A stretch of DNA of 64,000 bases, taken from contig JAOSJT010000001.1 in the NCBI GenBank assembly GCA_027493955.1, forward strand, positions 3,645,131 to 3,709,130, in the 5' to 3' direction. The position numbers and the translations under genes were made by a program. This document shows positions 52,447 to 61,917 of this stretch, in pieces. The DNA comes from Bacteroidia bacterium. GTDB lineage: Bacteria > Bacteroidota > Ignavibacteria > SZUA-365. A model generated the notes under the pieces. That model was given only the letters and a program-made list of their open reading frames with translations, was not told the DNA's origin and made no database searches. How positions within the stretch are numbered: the stretch's first letter is position 1; each line of letters opens with the position of its first letter.

Positions 52447-54453
52447 ATGAAGCAGAATGGAGAAATTCGCATCGGTATTTATATCTGCCATTGCGGCAGC
52501 AATATCGCGGGCGTTATAGATATTCAGAAAGTCCGCACCTACGCGGAGACGCTGCCTGGAGTATATATCGCCCGGGATTACAAGTACATGTGCTCCGATC
52601 CGGGCCAGGATTTGCTAAGGCAGGACATCGCAGACCATGGTCTTAACCGCATTATCGTGGCATCGTGCTCACCGCTCCTGCACGAGCAAACTTTCCGTCG
52701 TGCCGCAGAATCGGGGGGTATCAACCCCTACTTTGTACAGATGGTCAATATTCGTGAACACGGTACCTGGGTGCATACCGATGGCGAATACATGACTGGC
52801 AAGGCAATGGATATGATTCGTGCCGCGGCACGACGAGTATTCTACCATGAAGCGCTTGAACGCAAACGCGTTACCGTCACACCATCGGTATTGGTGCTCG
52901 GAGGAGGTATCGCCGGTATTCATGCGGCTCTCACGATGGCCAATGCTGGCAAGCAGGTCTACCTCGTGGAACGTGAACCGAGCATCGGCGGGCACATGGC
53001 GCAGTTTGATAAGACCTTCCCAACTCTCGATTGTGCCGCATGCATACTCACACCAAAAATGACAGCCGTGCGATCCCATCCCAACATCACACTGTGGACG
53101 TGGGCGGAGGTAGAAAAGGTCGAAGGCTTCATAGGCAACTACACCGTCACGATCAAACGCAAACCACGGTACATACGAGAGGATCTCTGCGTCGGCTGTA
53201 TGGAATGTATCGAGGCGTGTGTGTACAAGGAAGGGCGTTTTCCCGACGAATTCAACCTCGGACTGAGTAAACGAAAACCGATCTATATTCCTTTTCCGCA
53301 AGCCGTTCCACCGGTTCCGGTTGTTGATGCGGAACATTGTATTCACCTTAAAACCGGTCGATGCAAGGATATCTGTGTGGAGGTATGCGGAGAACGAAAG
53401 GCTTTCGACTTCGATCAGAAAGCGGAATATCTCGATATCCAGGTCGGTGCGATCGTTCTCGCGACAGGATTCACGACCTTCGACCCGGCGAACATACAGT
53501 ATTACGGGTATGGGAAATATCAGAACGTGTATACTGCGCTGGAGCTCGAGAGGCTGATTAATGCATCAGGACCAACGGGAGGGAAAGTCGTGCTACCGGA
53601 CGGTCGCATGCCGCAACGAGTGGCCATCGTGCACTGCGTTGGATCGCGCAACGAGAACTACAACCGCTGGTGCTCCAAGGTGTGCTGCATGTACTCGTTA
53701 AAACTGGCGCACCTGATGCAGGAAAAAACCAATGCGGAGATTTTCAATTTCTACATCGATATGCGCGCGCCGGGTAAAGGAATGGAGGAATTCTACAATC
53801 GTGTTTCCTCCGAGGGCATTCACCTGGTGCGCGGACGTATCGCTGACGTCTATCCGGAAATCCTCCCGACGCCAGATGCGCCGAAGGACGTAGTCGGCCG
53901 GGTCGTTATTCAGGCGGAGGATACGCTGATCGGACGGATACGTAAGATCCCTGTCGACATGGTAATCCTGAGCACTGGTTTACAACCACAGGACGATGCA
54001 GACGATGTGCGCCGTATATTCAACATCTCCTGCTCGACTGGCGGGTTCTTTCTGGAACGTCATCCGAAACTCGCTCCGGTAAATACATTTACGGACGGCA
54101 TTTTTCTTGCAGGCGCTTGTCAGGGGCCGAAAGATATTCCCGACACCGTAGCCCAGGCGGGTGCGGCTGCTTCTGAGGCACTCTCGCTCATCGATGCGGG
54201 CTTCTTCGAACTCGAACCGAACACCGCCTACATACAAGAAGACGTCTGCTCCGGATGCAAATCCTGCCTGCCGCTCTGCCCCTACACAGCCATAACTTAT
54301 GACGTGGAGAAAATGAAAGCAGCGATCAACGAGGCATTATGCAAAGGCTGCGGAACCTGCGTCGCCAGCTGCCCCTCCGGCTCGATTCGTCAGCATCTGT
54401 TTGAGGATGATGAACTGCTGAGCGAAATCCGTGGCCTGCTCGAATACGCGTGA
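52447..54453 (+). CDS. hdrA: HdrA-type FAD/Fe-S electron-bifurcating subunit
   Basis: 668 residues. N-terminal CHCGSNIAG Cys-rich block; FAD-binding VLVLGGGIAGIHAALTMANA and SIGGHMAQFDKTFPTLDCAA; first ferredoxin motif CVGCMECIEACVYKEG; C-terminal ferredoxins CSGCKSCLPLCP and CKGCGTCVASCP. HdrA is the bifurcating core that joins MvhADG hydrogenase to HdrBC in methanogens and in bacteria. GGAGGG precedes ATG 52447. The next gene, mvhD, gives the electron entry. Cofactor spacing looks intact, so bifurcation (or confurcation) is chemically plausible. Confidence 0.92.
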   Translation: MKQNGEIRIGIYICHCGSNIAGVIDIQKVRTYAETLPGVYIARDYKYMCSDPGQDLLRQDIADHGLNRIIVASCSPLLHEQTFRRAAESGGINPYFVQMVNIREHGTWVHTDGEYMTGKAMDMIRAAARRVFYHEALERKRVTVTPSVLVLGGGIAGIHAALTMANAGKQVYLVEREPSIGGHMAQFDKTFPTLDCAACILTPKMTAVRSHPNITLWTWAEVEKVEGFIGNYTVTIKRKPRYIREDLCVGCMECIEACVYKEGRFPDEFNLGLSKRKPIYIPFPQAVPPVPVVDAEHCIHLKTGRCKDICVEVCGERKAFDFDQKAEYLDIQVGAIVLATGFTTFDPANIQYYGYGKYQNVYTALELERLINASGPTGGKVVLPDGRMPQRVAIVHCVGSRNENYNRWCSKVCCMYSLKLAHLMQEKTNAEIFNFYIDMRAPGKGMEEFYNRVSSEGIHLVRGRIADVYPEILPTPDAPKDVVGRVVIQAEDTLIGRIRKIPVDMVILSTGLQPQDDADDVRRIFNISCSTGGFFLERHPKLAPVNTFTDGIFLAGACQGPKDIPDTVAQAGAAASEALSLIDAGFFELEPNTAYIQEDVCSGCKSCLPLCPYTAITYDVEKMKAAINEALCKGCGTCVASCPSGSIRQHLFEDDELLSEIRGLLEYA

Positions 54454-54480
54454 TGGTGTGGAAATGAAACAGAGGTACAC

Positions 54481-55005
54481 ATGAATACCATGCAACAATC
54501 AACCCCGGCTGCACAGGAATGGCGCCCGCGCATTATCGCGTTCTTCTGTAACTGGTGCACGTACACAGCGGCGGATCTCGCCGGTGTATCCCGATTGAAG
54601 TATGCGCCGAACACCCGGATCGTGCGCGTTATGTGCTCGGGACGAATTGATCCCCAGTTTATTCTCGATGCGTTCGTTCACGGGGCGGATGGCGTGCTGA
54701 TCGGCGGCTGCCATCCGGGCGACTGCCATTACACCGAAGGCAATTATAAAACCCTGCGTCGCCACCACTTGCTGCGTCGCATGCTCATGGACATGGGAAT
54801 CGACGAGCGCCGTCTGCGACTTGAGTGGATCTCCGCTTCAGAGGGCGACAAAGTGCGCGACGTCATCAACGGGATGGTTACGGAACTCCAAACGATGGGC
54901 CCACTTGCACTGAATGACAACATGACGCGCTTCGATGCCGAACTCGAATCCGACCTCGACACATACCTGGTAACCCTGAGCACCAAGGAGGTGGAACATG
55001 CCTGA
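54481..55005 (+). CDS. mvhD: MvhD-type hydrogenase iron-sulfur (2Fe-2S) subunit
   Basis: 174 residues. The family pattern FFCNWCTYTAADLAGVSRL, then IVRVMCSGRIDP and GCHPGDCHYTEGN, gives the cysteines of the MvhD/FrhD [2Fe-2S] domain. MvhD carries electrons from the MvhAG hydrogenase to HdrA. It overlaps mvhG by eight bases. The N-terminal 15 residues are unconserved. Confidence 0.92.
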   Translation: MNTMQQSTPAAQEWRPRIIAFFCNWCTYTAADLAGVSRLKYAPNTRIVRVMCSGRIDPQFILDAFVHGADGVLIGGCHPGDCHYTEGNYKTLRRHHLLRRMLMDMGIDERRLRLEWISASEGDKVRDVINGMVTELQTMGPLALNDNMTRFDAELESDLDTYLVTLSTKEVEHA

Positions 55006-55972
55006 AAAGCCGAAAATCGCCTTGTACTGGTGCGCGTCCTGTGGTGGCTGTGAGGAATCGGTAGTGGATCTCGCCGAGGGCATTCTCGATGTTGTTGCAG
55101 CGGTCGATATTCTGTTCTGGCCTGTCGCGCTCGATTTCAAAAAGTCGGATGTAGAAGACCTTGCCGATGGGGAACTGACCGTGACGTTGATCAATGGCGC
55201 CGTCCGAACATCGGAACAGGTGGAAATGGTGCGGCTGTTGCGGAAAAAAAGCGCCGTGGTTATCGCCTATGGTTCCTGTGCGCATATGGGCGGTATTCCG
55301 GGACTGGCGAATCAATTTCACCGCACGCATATTCTCCGCTACGTCTATCAGGAGGCGCCGACTGTAGTGAACGAAAATCAGGTGTATCCGGAAATACGAC
55401 ATTCCTGGAACGGCTATTCGGTTACCCTGCCCGAATTCCATGCAACAGTGCGGTCGCTGGACCAGGTCATCGACGTCGATTACTATTTACCTGGATGTCC
55501 CCCGACACCTGCTTTGCTCGCAGCGGCAGTCAACGCACTGCTCACCGGAACCCTGCCGCCGAAGGGATCAGTGCTCGCACCTGATGTGGCATTGTGCGAT
55601 GAGTGTGCACGAAAGGACAGTAAACCCGAAAACCTATCCTTCGAGCAGTACAAGCGTCCGCATGCCATCGCTGCGGATCCGGAGGTCTGTCTGCTTGCCC
55701 AGGGACTGCTCTGCATGGGTCCCGCGACCCGCTCTGGTTGCGGAGCTCTATGCGTCGAGGGAAATATGCCATGCACAGGTTGCTTCGGTCCCACCTCAAG
55801 GGTCCAGGATCAGGGTGCGAAAATGCTGTCGTCTCTCGCAGCGAATATGTCCGCGCAGACAGATGAGGATATCATCGAGACACTTGGGGGAATTCCCGAT
55901 CCTGTGGGAACTTTCTATCGATACGGTCTTCCCGTATCGACGCTCAGGCGATACCGAGATACAGAGTCTTGA
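54998..55972 (+). CDS. mvhG: [NiFe] hydrogenase small subunit, MvhG-type (group 3c-like)
   Basis: 324 residues without a Tat signal, so cytoplasmic. Cysteine motifs for the electron-relay clusters: CASCGGCEES at the start, YGSCAHMGGIPG, LPGCPPTP, and the C-terminal GCGALC with MPCTGCFGP. The relay length suits F420-non-reducing (Mvh) hydrogenases. It works with MvhA for H2 activation and MvhD for transfer. It overlaps mvhD by 8 bases. Confidence 0.93.
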   Translation: MPEKPKIALYWCASCGGCEESVVDLAEGILDVVAAVDILFWPVALDFKKSDVEDLADGELTVTLINGAVRTSEQVEMVRLLRKKSAVVIAYGSCAHMGGIPGLANQFHRTHILRYVYQEAPTVVNENQVYPEIRHSWNGYSVTLPEFHATVRSLDQVIDVDYYLPGCPPTPALLAAAVNALLTGTLPPKGSVLAPDVALCDECARKDSKPENLSFEQYKRPHAIAADPEVCLLAQGLLCMGPATRSGCGALCVEGNMPCTGCFGPTSRVQDQGAKMLSSLAANMSAQTDEDIIETLGGIPDPVGTFYRYGLPVSTLRRYRDTES

Positions 55973-55989
55973 ATCGGAGGAGAACAGAT

Positions 55990-57504
55990 ATGCAACATGC
56001 AGGCACGAATCAAATGAACACAACATTGTCGAATAGCCCGGAAAATGGCGTCAGGCGAATCACGATCGATCCCATTACACGGCTTGAAGGCCATGGGAAG
56101 ATCGACATATTTCTTGATGCGGACGGAAATGTGGATCGCGCGTTTTTCCAGGTACCCGAACTGCGTGGTTTTGAAATCTTCAGCGTGGGGCGGCCGGCGG
56201 AAGACATGCCACAGATAACAAGCCGTATCTGCGGTGTCTGCCCAACCGCGCATCACATGGCCGCGACCAAGGCGCTTGATGATCTGTACAAGGTTACTCC
56301 GACGTCTGCTGCGATCAAGCTTCGCGAACTTCTCTACAACATCTTCATGCTCGAGGACCATGCACTGCACGTATATATCCTCGGAGGACCGGACTTCATC
56401 GTTGGTCCCGATGCGCCGGCGCCTCTGCGCAATGTGCTCGGCGTGATCCAATCCGTCGGACTTGAGACCGGGAAGCGGGTAATCTCCATGCGCCGACGAT
56501 TGCGCGAGCTTATCACACACCTTGGCGGAAAGGTGATTCATCCCGTCTTCGGCCTGCCGGGTGGTGTAGCGAAATATCTCGATATTTCCGATCTGCCTCG
56601 TTTTCGGGAGGTTGCGGTGGATGGTCTTGACTTCGCCCGCTTCACCCTACAGGTCTTCCATGATCTTGTGCTTGCCAATCAGGCATACGTGGATCTCATA
56701 ACATCCGATGCCTACACACATCGGACCTACTACATGGGCCTGGTTGACGAACAGAACAAGGTCAATTTCTATGATGGTTATCTCCGCGTCGTGGATTCCG
56801 AAGGGAATGTCTTCGCCCGTTTCCCTGCTGCGGACTACACTGACTATATTGCCGAACATGTCGAACCCTGGAGCTTCGTGAAATTCTGCTATCTTCGACC
56901 GGTGGGCTGGAATGGATTCACCGAAGGCAATGATAGCGGGATTTATTCTGTCGCACCGCTCGCACGGCTGAATGCAGCCCAGGGCATGGCGACGCCGGAG
57001 GCGCAGGAAGCATATGATGAGTACGTCGCCACGCTTGGTGAACCAGTACATCACACACTCGCGAACCACTGGGCACGTATCATCGAGATGCTGCAGGCGG
57101 CCGAAAGAATCAACGAACTTCTTGCCGATGACGAAATCACGAGCCGTGATATCCGGAATCTGCCCGATGCTATCCCAACACGTGGAATCGGTGTGGTCGA
57201 AGCTCCACGGGGAACGCTCATCCATCACTACGAGACGGATCCGAACGGTGTCATCACCAAGGCAAATCTGATCGTGGCAACCCAGAATAATGCAGCGCGT
57301 ATGGCTATGAGTGTAGAGAAAACCGCCCGTAGTCTCATCAAGAACGGGCAGGTTTCTGACGGATTGCTTAACAAAATCGAGATGGCTTTCCGTGCCTACG
57401 ATCCCTGCCACGCATGCGCGACACATAGTCTGCCCGGCAAGATGCCGCTCGTTCTGCGTATTCACGATGGCAAAGGTGTGCTTGTCAGCGAGCAGCGACG
57501 ATGA
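55990..57504 (+). CDS. mvhA: [NiFe] hydrogenase large subunit, MvhA-type (group 3c-like)
   Basis: 504 residues from ATG 55990 (CGGAGGAGA upstream; ATG 56014 also possible). L1 motif RICGVCPTAHH supplies Cys81 and Cys84, and L2 motif DPCHACATH gives Cys473 and Cys476 near the end, together the four NiFe ligands. A 25-residue tail after His479 would be removed by the maturation protease, encoded right next door. It catalyses reversible H2 oxidation. hyp genes for the NiFe cofactor are not in the window. The group assignment is by companion genes mvhD and hdrA. Confidence 0.94.
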   Translation: MQHAGTNQMNTTLSNSPENGVRRITIDPITRLEGHGKIDIFLDADGNVDRAFFQVPELRGFEIFSVGRPAEDMPQITSRICGVCPTAHHMAATKALDDLYKVTPTSAAIKLRELLYNIFMLEDHALHVYILGGPDFIVGPDAPAPLRNVLGVIQSVGLETGKRVISMRRRLRELITHLGGKVIHPVFGLPGGVAKYLDISDLPRFREVAVDGLDFARFTLQVFHDLVLANQAYVDLITSDAYTHRTYYMGLVDEQNKVNFYDGYLRVVDSEGNVFARFPAADYTDYIAEHVEPWSFVKFCYLRPVGWNGFTEGNDSGIYSVAPLARLNAAQGMATPEAQEAYDEYVATLGEPVHHTLANHWARIIEMLQAAERINELLADDEITSRDIRNLPDAIPTRGIGVVEAPRGTLIHHYETDPNGVITKANLIVATQNNAARMAMSVEKTARSLIKNGQVSDGLLNKIEMAFRAYDPCHACATHSLPGKMPLVLRIHDGKGVLVSEQRR

Positions 57505-58001
57505 TGCGCAATGCCTCACGCGTCCTTCTCCTTGCTTTGGGGAACGACCTGCTCAGTGATGATGCCGTCGCGTTTCATGCCGCAAGGCGGATTCACGCGC
57601 GGGGTCTGCTTGGTGTTGATGTGATTGAATCCGGTGAGGCGGGATTCGCCTTGCTGGAATTGATCACGGGTTACTCGCGCGTCATCATCATCGATGCACT
57701 GCATTCACTGCACTACCCCGCGGGAAGCATTGTCCAGTTTTCGGATAAGGATTTCGCTGCCACCGCATCCCCCTCACCACATTATGCGGGATTACCAGAC
57801 TTGCGTCGTCTTGCACAGACCATGGGAATTCCCTATCCGGAGCACATCGGTATTATCGCGATGGAAGTAGAGGATCCCTACACCATTGCGGAAAAACTCA
57901 CGAATCCGGTGCAACACGCATTGCCTGCATTTGTCGACGCCATTATTGATGCGATTGTGGAAGGACCAGTACGGCAGCGGGTTTCTAAAGCCATGGCATA
58001 A
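57501..58001 (+). CDS. hydrogenase maturation protease (HyaD/HycI-type)
   Basis: 166 residues. Opens with LLLALGNDLLSDDAVAFHAA, the conserved GNxLxxDD-type block, then DVIESGEAGFALLELITGYS and VIIIDALHS, matching the nickel-binding Asp/His residues of the endopeptidase. Removes the C-terminal tail of the large subunit after nickel insertion. It overlaps mvhA by four bases and ends the operon; 3 bases later the T9SS-gene remnant begins. Confidence 0.9.
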   Translation: MMRNASRVLLLALGNDLLSDDAVAFHAARRIHARGLLGVDVIESGEAGFALLELITGYSRVIIIDALHSLHYPAGSIVQFSDKDFAATASPSPHYAGLPDLRRLAQTMGIPYPEHIGIIAMEVEDPYTIAEKLTNPVQHALPAFVDAIIDAIVEGPVRQRVSKAMA

Positions 58002-58003
58002 GA

Positions 58004-58069
58004 CGTTCCATCCTGTCATTACACAACGGGGAGGTCGTGCTCTTCACTGTGTTGCTCGAAACACCGTGA
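58004..58069 (+). pseudogene. orphan 3' end of a T9SS cargo gene (right direct-repeat copy)
   Basis: Translating from 58004 gives RSILSLHNGEVVLFTVLLET followed by Pro and TGA. This aligns codon-for-codon with the last residues of paralogue 3 (SYILSLRNGEVVISAVFLVT, Pro, stop). No start codon or body precedes it, because the maturation protease ends at 58001. It is a remnant left at the junction. The homology continues to about 58104 as direct repeat with 45924-46020. Confidence 0.85.
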
Positions 58070-58103
58070 CGCATGATTGCGGCCGCTGCTCAAAGCGCTT
58101 CAG
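58007..58103 (+). repeat. direct repeat, right copy
   Basis: About 95 bases imperfectly matching 45924-46020, roughly 80-85% identical by eye. Together the two copies flank the 12-kb regulator and Etf-Hdr-Mvh operon block. Confidence 0.85.
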
Positions 58104-58193
58104 GAGCAGGTCGTCATTTTTTTCATTGATTTTCATCCTTGAATGCAGTATGCTGCACGTATATATCCAAAATGAACCTTCAGGAGGATGAAG

Positions 58194-59828
58194 ATGAAAC
58201 AGGCGACCGCTGTACTGCTTGCTTTGCTGATTTTTCTGCCCTGTGCTTCCGTCGCGCAGACATCCATGGGGGTTGCACTCGAAGCGCATACCACCGACCC
58301 CATTCTGCTGACCGCCGGCGAGGGTGTGGAGTTCGTCTTGAGCGCACGCAACGAGAAGCAGGAACTCTTGGAGAACTGGAACGAAGTCGGCCATGATGCG
58401 ATACTTGTCGTGCAAAATTCTTATGCTGAGACAGACAGTAACCGCAATTCGTGGAATGCCTGGGCGGACGGCTATACCTGGCTGCGACTGAAAGCGAACG
58501 GTACGCCTCTGACAGCGGACTCAACATCCACACTCGGGGAAGCCCTGCTCTACTTCACCATTCCGAAATCGTCCTTCGCGCTCGGCAAGGCGACACTGAC
58601 TTTTATGCAGAGCCGCGCAGACAGCAATATACTTCTGACAGTGACGCCGCAGGCGGATTCTCTGCGGCAGCAGTCGCCGCCCATAGTGGTGCAACCCGCA
58701 GAGCATGCCGATTATCTCGTGGATATAACGAGTCCTTTCGCGGATTCCGATGATGTGTATTTCATGCGGAAATTCGAGGTTGTCGTCGCTCCGCGCGATC
58801 GTTACACGAATGTGATCAGCGGACGGGAGATACAGTCACAGGTCAAAGCGCGATTCCGTCTCGAGTTTGATCCGAATTACCCCGGAGTATCCTATCCCTT
58901 CGATGATCCGATACAATTACACGGCATGGAGCGTTTCTTTCTCATTTCTCGCGTGCGTCATGCAGACGAGAAGCGGGAGCCGAGGCAGTGGTTGAGGGTA
59001 TCGAGTGTGTCGGACACCAATGTGACAGGAAGGACGAGCCCTTTCCAGGTTCTCGATCATGCGCCTTATCCCGCCGAACTTCGGTTGCCCGTCGATCAGT
59101 CAGTGATCCGACTCGTCCGTGGAACGGATCTGGAAACATTCACCTGGACCAAGCCGAGCCCTGCGGATCCCTACATGGATATTCAAGTCTCGCGCTTCGA
59201 TCCACGCCGCGTCTCGGATGTCGTTCGATACGGGCTCCATTTCATCGATGCGCAATCCTACACCCGTAAGGTAGAATTCGAAGCCGCTAACGACGGTATG
59301 GACTCATCACTGACGCTCAATCATGCACAATTGTCCACACTTATGGACGAGATTGCCGGTCCGGCGGGAGAACAGCTCAGTCTTGGGGTTCTCTGGTACG
59401 CCGTCACGAGGGATTTCGACAACACAGACGGGATGATGTTTGGTCCTCTGTATACGACACAATCAAAGCCGATACCGATTTTCAACGGACATTTTCAGGG
59501 ATTTCGTCTGAGCCTGATACGCAATCATCGAATCGTGCCGGTGACGATATGCGGTGTAGGTACACCCGAATTCCGATTGCATCAGAACTACCCCAACCCC
59601 TTCAATCCCTCGACAACGATAGCGCTGCAGTTGCCAAATCCCGGTCACTGTCGCCTGCTTGTGCATAACATTCTCGGCGAAGAGGTGGCAGTTCTGCACG
59701 ACGGTTTCCTGGACGCCGGTGAGCATACGTTTTCCTTCGACGGCGGCGGGCGTTCGTCAGGCTTGTACTCGTACCGCCTCGAGTCGGGTGACATCGCTTT
59801 GACGCGCTGGATGACACTGTTGCGGTAA
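58194..59828 (+). CDS. secreted protein with a classic T9SS C-terminal sorting domain
   Basis: 544 residues. Signal peptide MKQATAVLLALLIFLPCASV, cut near AQ. AGGAGG lies 6 bases before ATG 58194; ATG 58188 is too close to it. The body is several Ig/FN3-like strands (EFVLSARNEKQELLENWNEV, FEVVVAPRDRYTNVISGREI, FTWTKPSPADPYMDIQVSRF). The last 85 residues are a textbook Por domain: YPNPFNPSTTIALQLP, VHNILGEEVAVLHDG, LDAGEHTFSFDG, SGLYSYRLESGD, ending WMTLLR. Exported by the type IX system by inference. Function unknown. Confidence 0.8.
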   Translation: MKQATAVLLALLIFLPCASVAQTSMGVALEAHTTDPILLTAGEGVEFVLSARNEKQELLENWNEVGHDAILVVQNSYAETDSNRNSWNAWADGYTWLRLKANGTPLTADSTSTLGEALLYFTIPKSSFALGKATLTFMQSRADSNILLTVTPQADSLRQQSPPIVVQPAEHADYLVDITSPFADSDDVYFMRKFEVVVAPRDRYTNVISGREIQSQVKARFRLEFDPNYPGVSYPFDDPIQLHGMERFFLISRVRHADEKREPRQWLRVSSVSDTNVTGRTSPFQVLDHAPYPAELRLPVDQSVIRLVRGTDLETFTWTKPSPADPYMDIQVSRFDPRRVSDVVRYGLHFIDAQSYTRKVEFEAANDGMDSSLTLNHAQLSTLMDEIAGPAGEQLSLGVLWYAVTRDFDNTDGMMFGPLYTTQSKPIPIFNGHFQGFRLSLIRNHRIVPVTICGVGTPEFRLHQNYPNPFNPSTTIALQLPNPGHCRLLVHNILGEEVAVLHDGFLDAGEHTFSFDGGGRSSGLYSYRLESGDIALTRWMTLLR

Positions 59829-59873
59829 ATAAACAGAAGCGAAGCATATACAGCATAAGCTGGATGCAATCCC

Positions 59874-61064
59874 ATGAAACGATTCTATGTAACTCCCGCG
59901 ATTCTTTTATGGCTTCTGAACAGTCTTCTATACGCGCAGACTGATACTCAGATGATAGAGGTGCAAAATCTCAGCACCGCCAATGGCTCGCAGATATTCA
60001 TCCAGTGGGAAGCGCCATTGTGTGCGGACTGGACCGGAAGCAGAGTCGAGCGCTCGATGTCCGATTCTGTCTGGATCCAACTGGCAGTGCGCCCGAATCC
60101 GGTCAGATGCATGCTGGACACCTCGGTGGCGTGGAACCTCGAGTACCGCTACAGAATCAGTTGTATTTGCGGGAGTGGTGAGCCTGAAACGTGGTACAGC
60201 GAGGCGCTTCGTGCCGATGAAATCACACACCTGGATCTGCACAGTTATTTCCTGCCTCAGCGATGGAGAACCCACGAATACGAGGTTGTGGAAACACAAC
60301 AGAGGGATTCAAGACGAATCGATACAACGTACCACGTTACGTATCGATTCCACAGAGCCGAACAGAATATTGACGGCGGCGAGGATGAAATTTTCGAGGT
60401 CATTTCACAGATCGAGCTGGGTTTTCCGGAAACAACGTATGTTCGATTCATTACGGAGTTCACGGACAGGATTCGCTTTTATAGCGACACCTCGCTGCTA
60501 TGGTTGGGTGTCCCCACCATATGGAAAAAGCGGAATATTCTTTTACCGGATGCATCTCTTCTCGCTATTCAGGACTCAGCCAGATACATCCCCCTCCCGA
60601 CGACTGGACTGACTACCTACGATACGCTTGCACTGATATTCGAGAGTGGATTCTACTGGACCAGCGATTACCGCTTTCGTCGAGATTTCGGCCTTCTCCA
60701 AGCGTACTATGATATCTCGGGGATGCTGTCGCAGACATTGCACCACGCGTATAGTATCAGCCTCTCTTCGCCGCTGTCCGTCCCGGCCGATTCTCCCTCT
60801 GCGGGGAGTATGGAAATTGTTCCTTTTCCCAATCCTTTTCGAAGCGACGTCACCATCAACATTCAGGTGAAGCGTGCAGCTCCCGTACTGCTCACCGTAC
60901 ACGATATGCCGGGCCGCACGGTAGCCACACTCAAGGATGGACATTGCGAAGCGGGCAGGTATTCATTCACCTTCCAGCCGGCCGACCTTCCCTCCGGGAT
61001 GTACATCTGCCGTTTGCAGAGCGGGAGCACGGTCGTATCGCAAATGATGCTGCGGATACGTTGA
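59874..61064 (+). CDS. secreted FN3-like protein with T9SS-type sorting domain
   Basis: 396 residues. Signal peptide FYVTPAILLWLLNSLLYAQ. The first 100 mature residues (IFIQWEAPLCADWTGSRVER, LEYRYRISCICGSGEP) resemble a fibronectin-III module. The sorting domain is near the end: VPFPNPFRSDVTINIQV, LLTVHDMPGRTVATLKDGHC, ADLPSGMYICRLQSG, ending MLRIR. It follows the previous T9SS gene by 45 bases and may be cotranscribed. Confidence 0.78.
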   Translation: MKRFYVTPAILLWLLNSLLYAQTDTQMIEVQNLSTANGSQIFIQWEAPLCADWTGSRVERSMSDSVWIQLAVRPNPVRCMLDTSVAWNLEYRYRISCICGSGEPETWYSEALRADEITHLDLHSYFLPQRWRTHEYEVVETQQRDSRRIDTTYHVTYRFHRAEQNIDGGEDEIFEVISQIELGFPETTYVRFITEFTDRIRFYSDTSLLWLGVPTIWKKRNILLPDASLLAIQDSARYIPLPTTGLTTYDTLALIFESGFYWTSDYRFRRDFGLLQAYYDISGMLSQTLHHAYSISLSSPLSVPADSPSAGSMEIVPFPNPFRSDVTINIQVKRAAPVLLTVHDMPGRTVATLKDGHCEAGRYSFTFQPADLPSGMYICRLQSGSTVVSQMMLRIR

Positions 61065-61134
61065 GTGTTGCGGTGGGCTTATAATCCCGACGAAAACTTC
61101 GGAAGGAATAGAACTGCGGCTGAATTTTGCGCAC

Positions 61135-61917
61135 TCACCAGAAGACAGGATACGACAGCGATAGCGAGATTCCCGGGTAGGACCGGGGTGCATGCTCTCT
61201 CGTGAGCACCTCACTTCCCCATCCTTCGTAGTATTGATATGTCTCCGCGAAGGTTTCCTCCAGCGGGATGTGACCTTCCAGGAGTACCCGCATGCGCAGC
61301 AGCTGAACATCGAAGCCGAAGGTCAAAGAAAAAGCGCGCGAAACATCTCCATCCACAAATCGTGCTTCCCATTTTTCCCACCAGCCCAAGCGGTAGTGAG
61401 CGTACTTCCCGAGTTCATCCCAATTCCAGATATAAATCAAACCGAGATGCATATTGACGCGACCTGTGTTCAGGACGAGGTTTATACCGGTCGCGGCATG
61501 CATCGGCCCGATCACCGCGCGGGGTAACAGGCTCAACACCGGCTGGGATGTTGCATCATACAGTACCGGGATTTCTTTTCCGATCCACACAGCAGGGAGC
61601 GTGCCGATGGGTCGTGCGCGGACATCATAGATGTTGAAAAGAAAACTGATGCCCGCATCCAGGTCCGGTACAGCTCGAAAATGCCTGGCCCCTGGCCTTG
61701 ATTGATCCGCCGCCTCATCCGCGATAGTCCGAGCAGGAAGCAATTCCATTTCTGAATCAGACTCCAGATCAGAGCGCGCTTCCGGTGGAGGAATCGTATA
61801 CATCCGGGCCTCCCGGAGAGTCTCGATAATGTCGTCGAGATTCTCTTCATTGACCTCCGCGTAGCGACGTTCCTCCCCGAAAATGCTCCTCACTGCCAGC
61901 ATGGGAAGCAGAGCCAC
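61135..61917 (-). pseudogene. C-terminal fragment of a frameshifted membrane/secreted protein
   Basis: 260 codons in this frame. The true upstream reading of the same frame is FSYPVNLLFSGIVALLPMLA, a membrane segment that continues from the middle fragment at 61847-62311. The remainder is a soluble, strand-rich domain ending LSLSYPVFW, outer-membrane-like. It matches no known family. Most likely one gene with the two fragments upstream on the minus strand, broken by an indel near the C/G runs at 61965-61985. Confidence 0.5.

Noticed and set aside
45924-58104. Classical composite transposon
   Set aside because: Flanking repeats are gene-end homology; no transposase, terminal inverted repeats or target-site duplication were seen.
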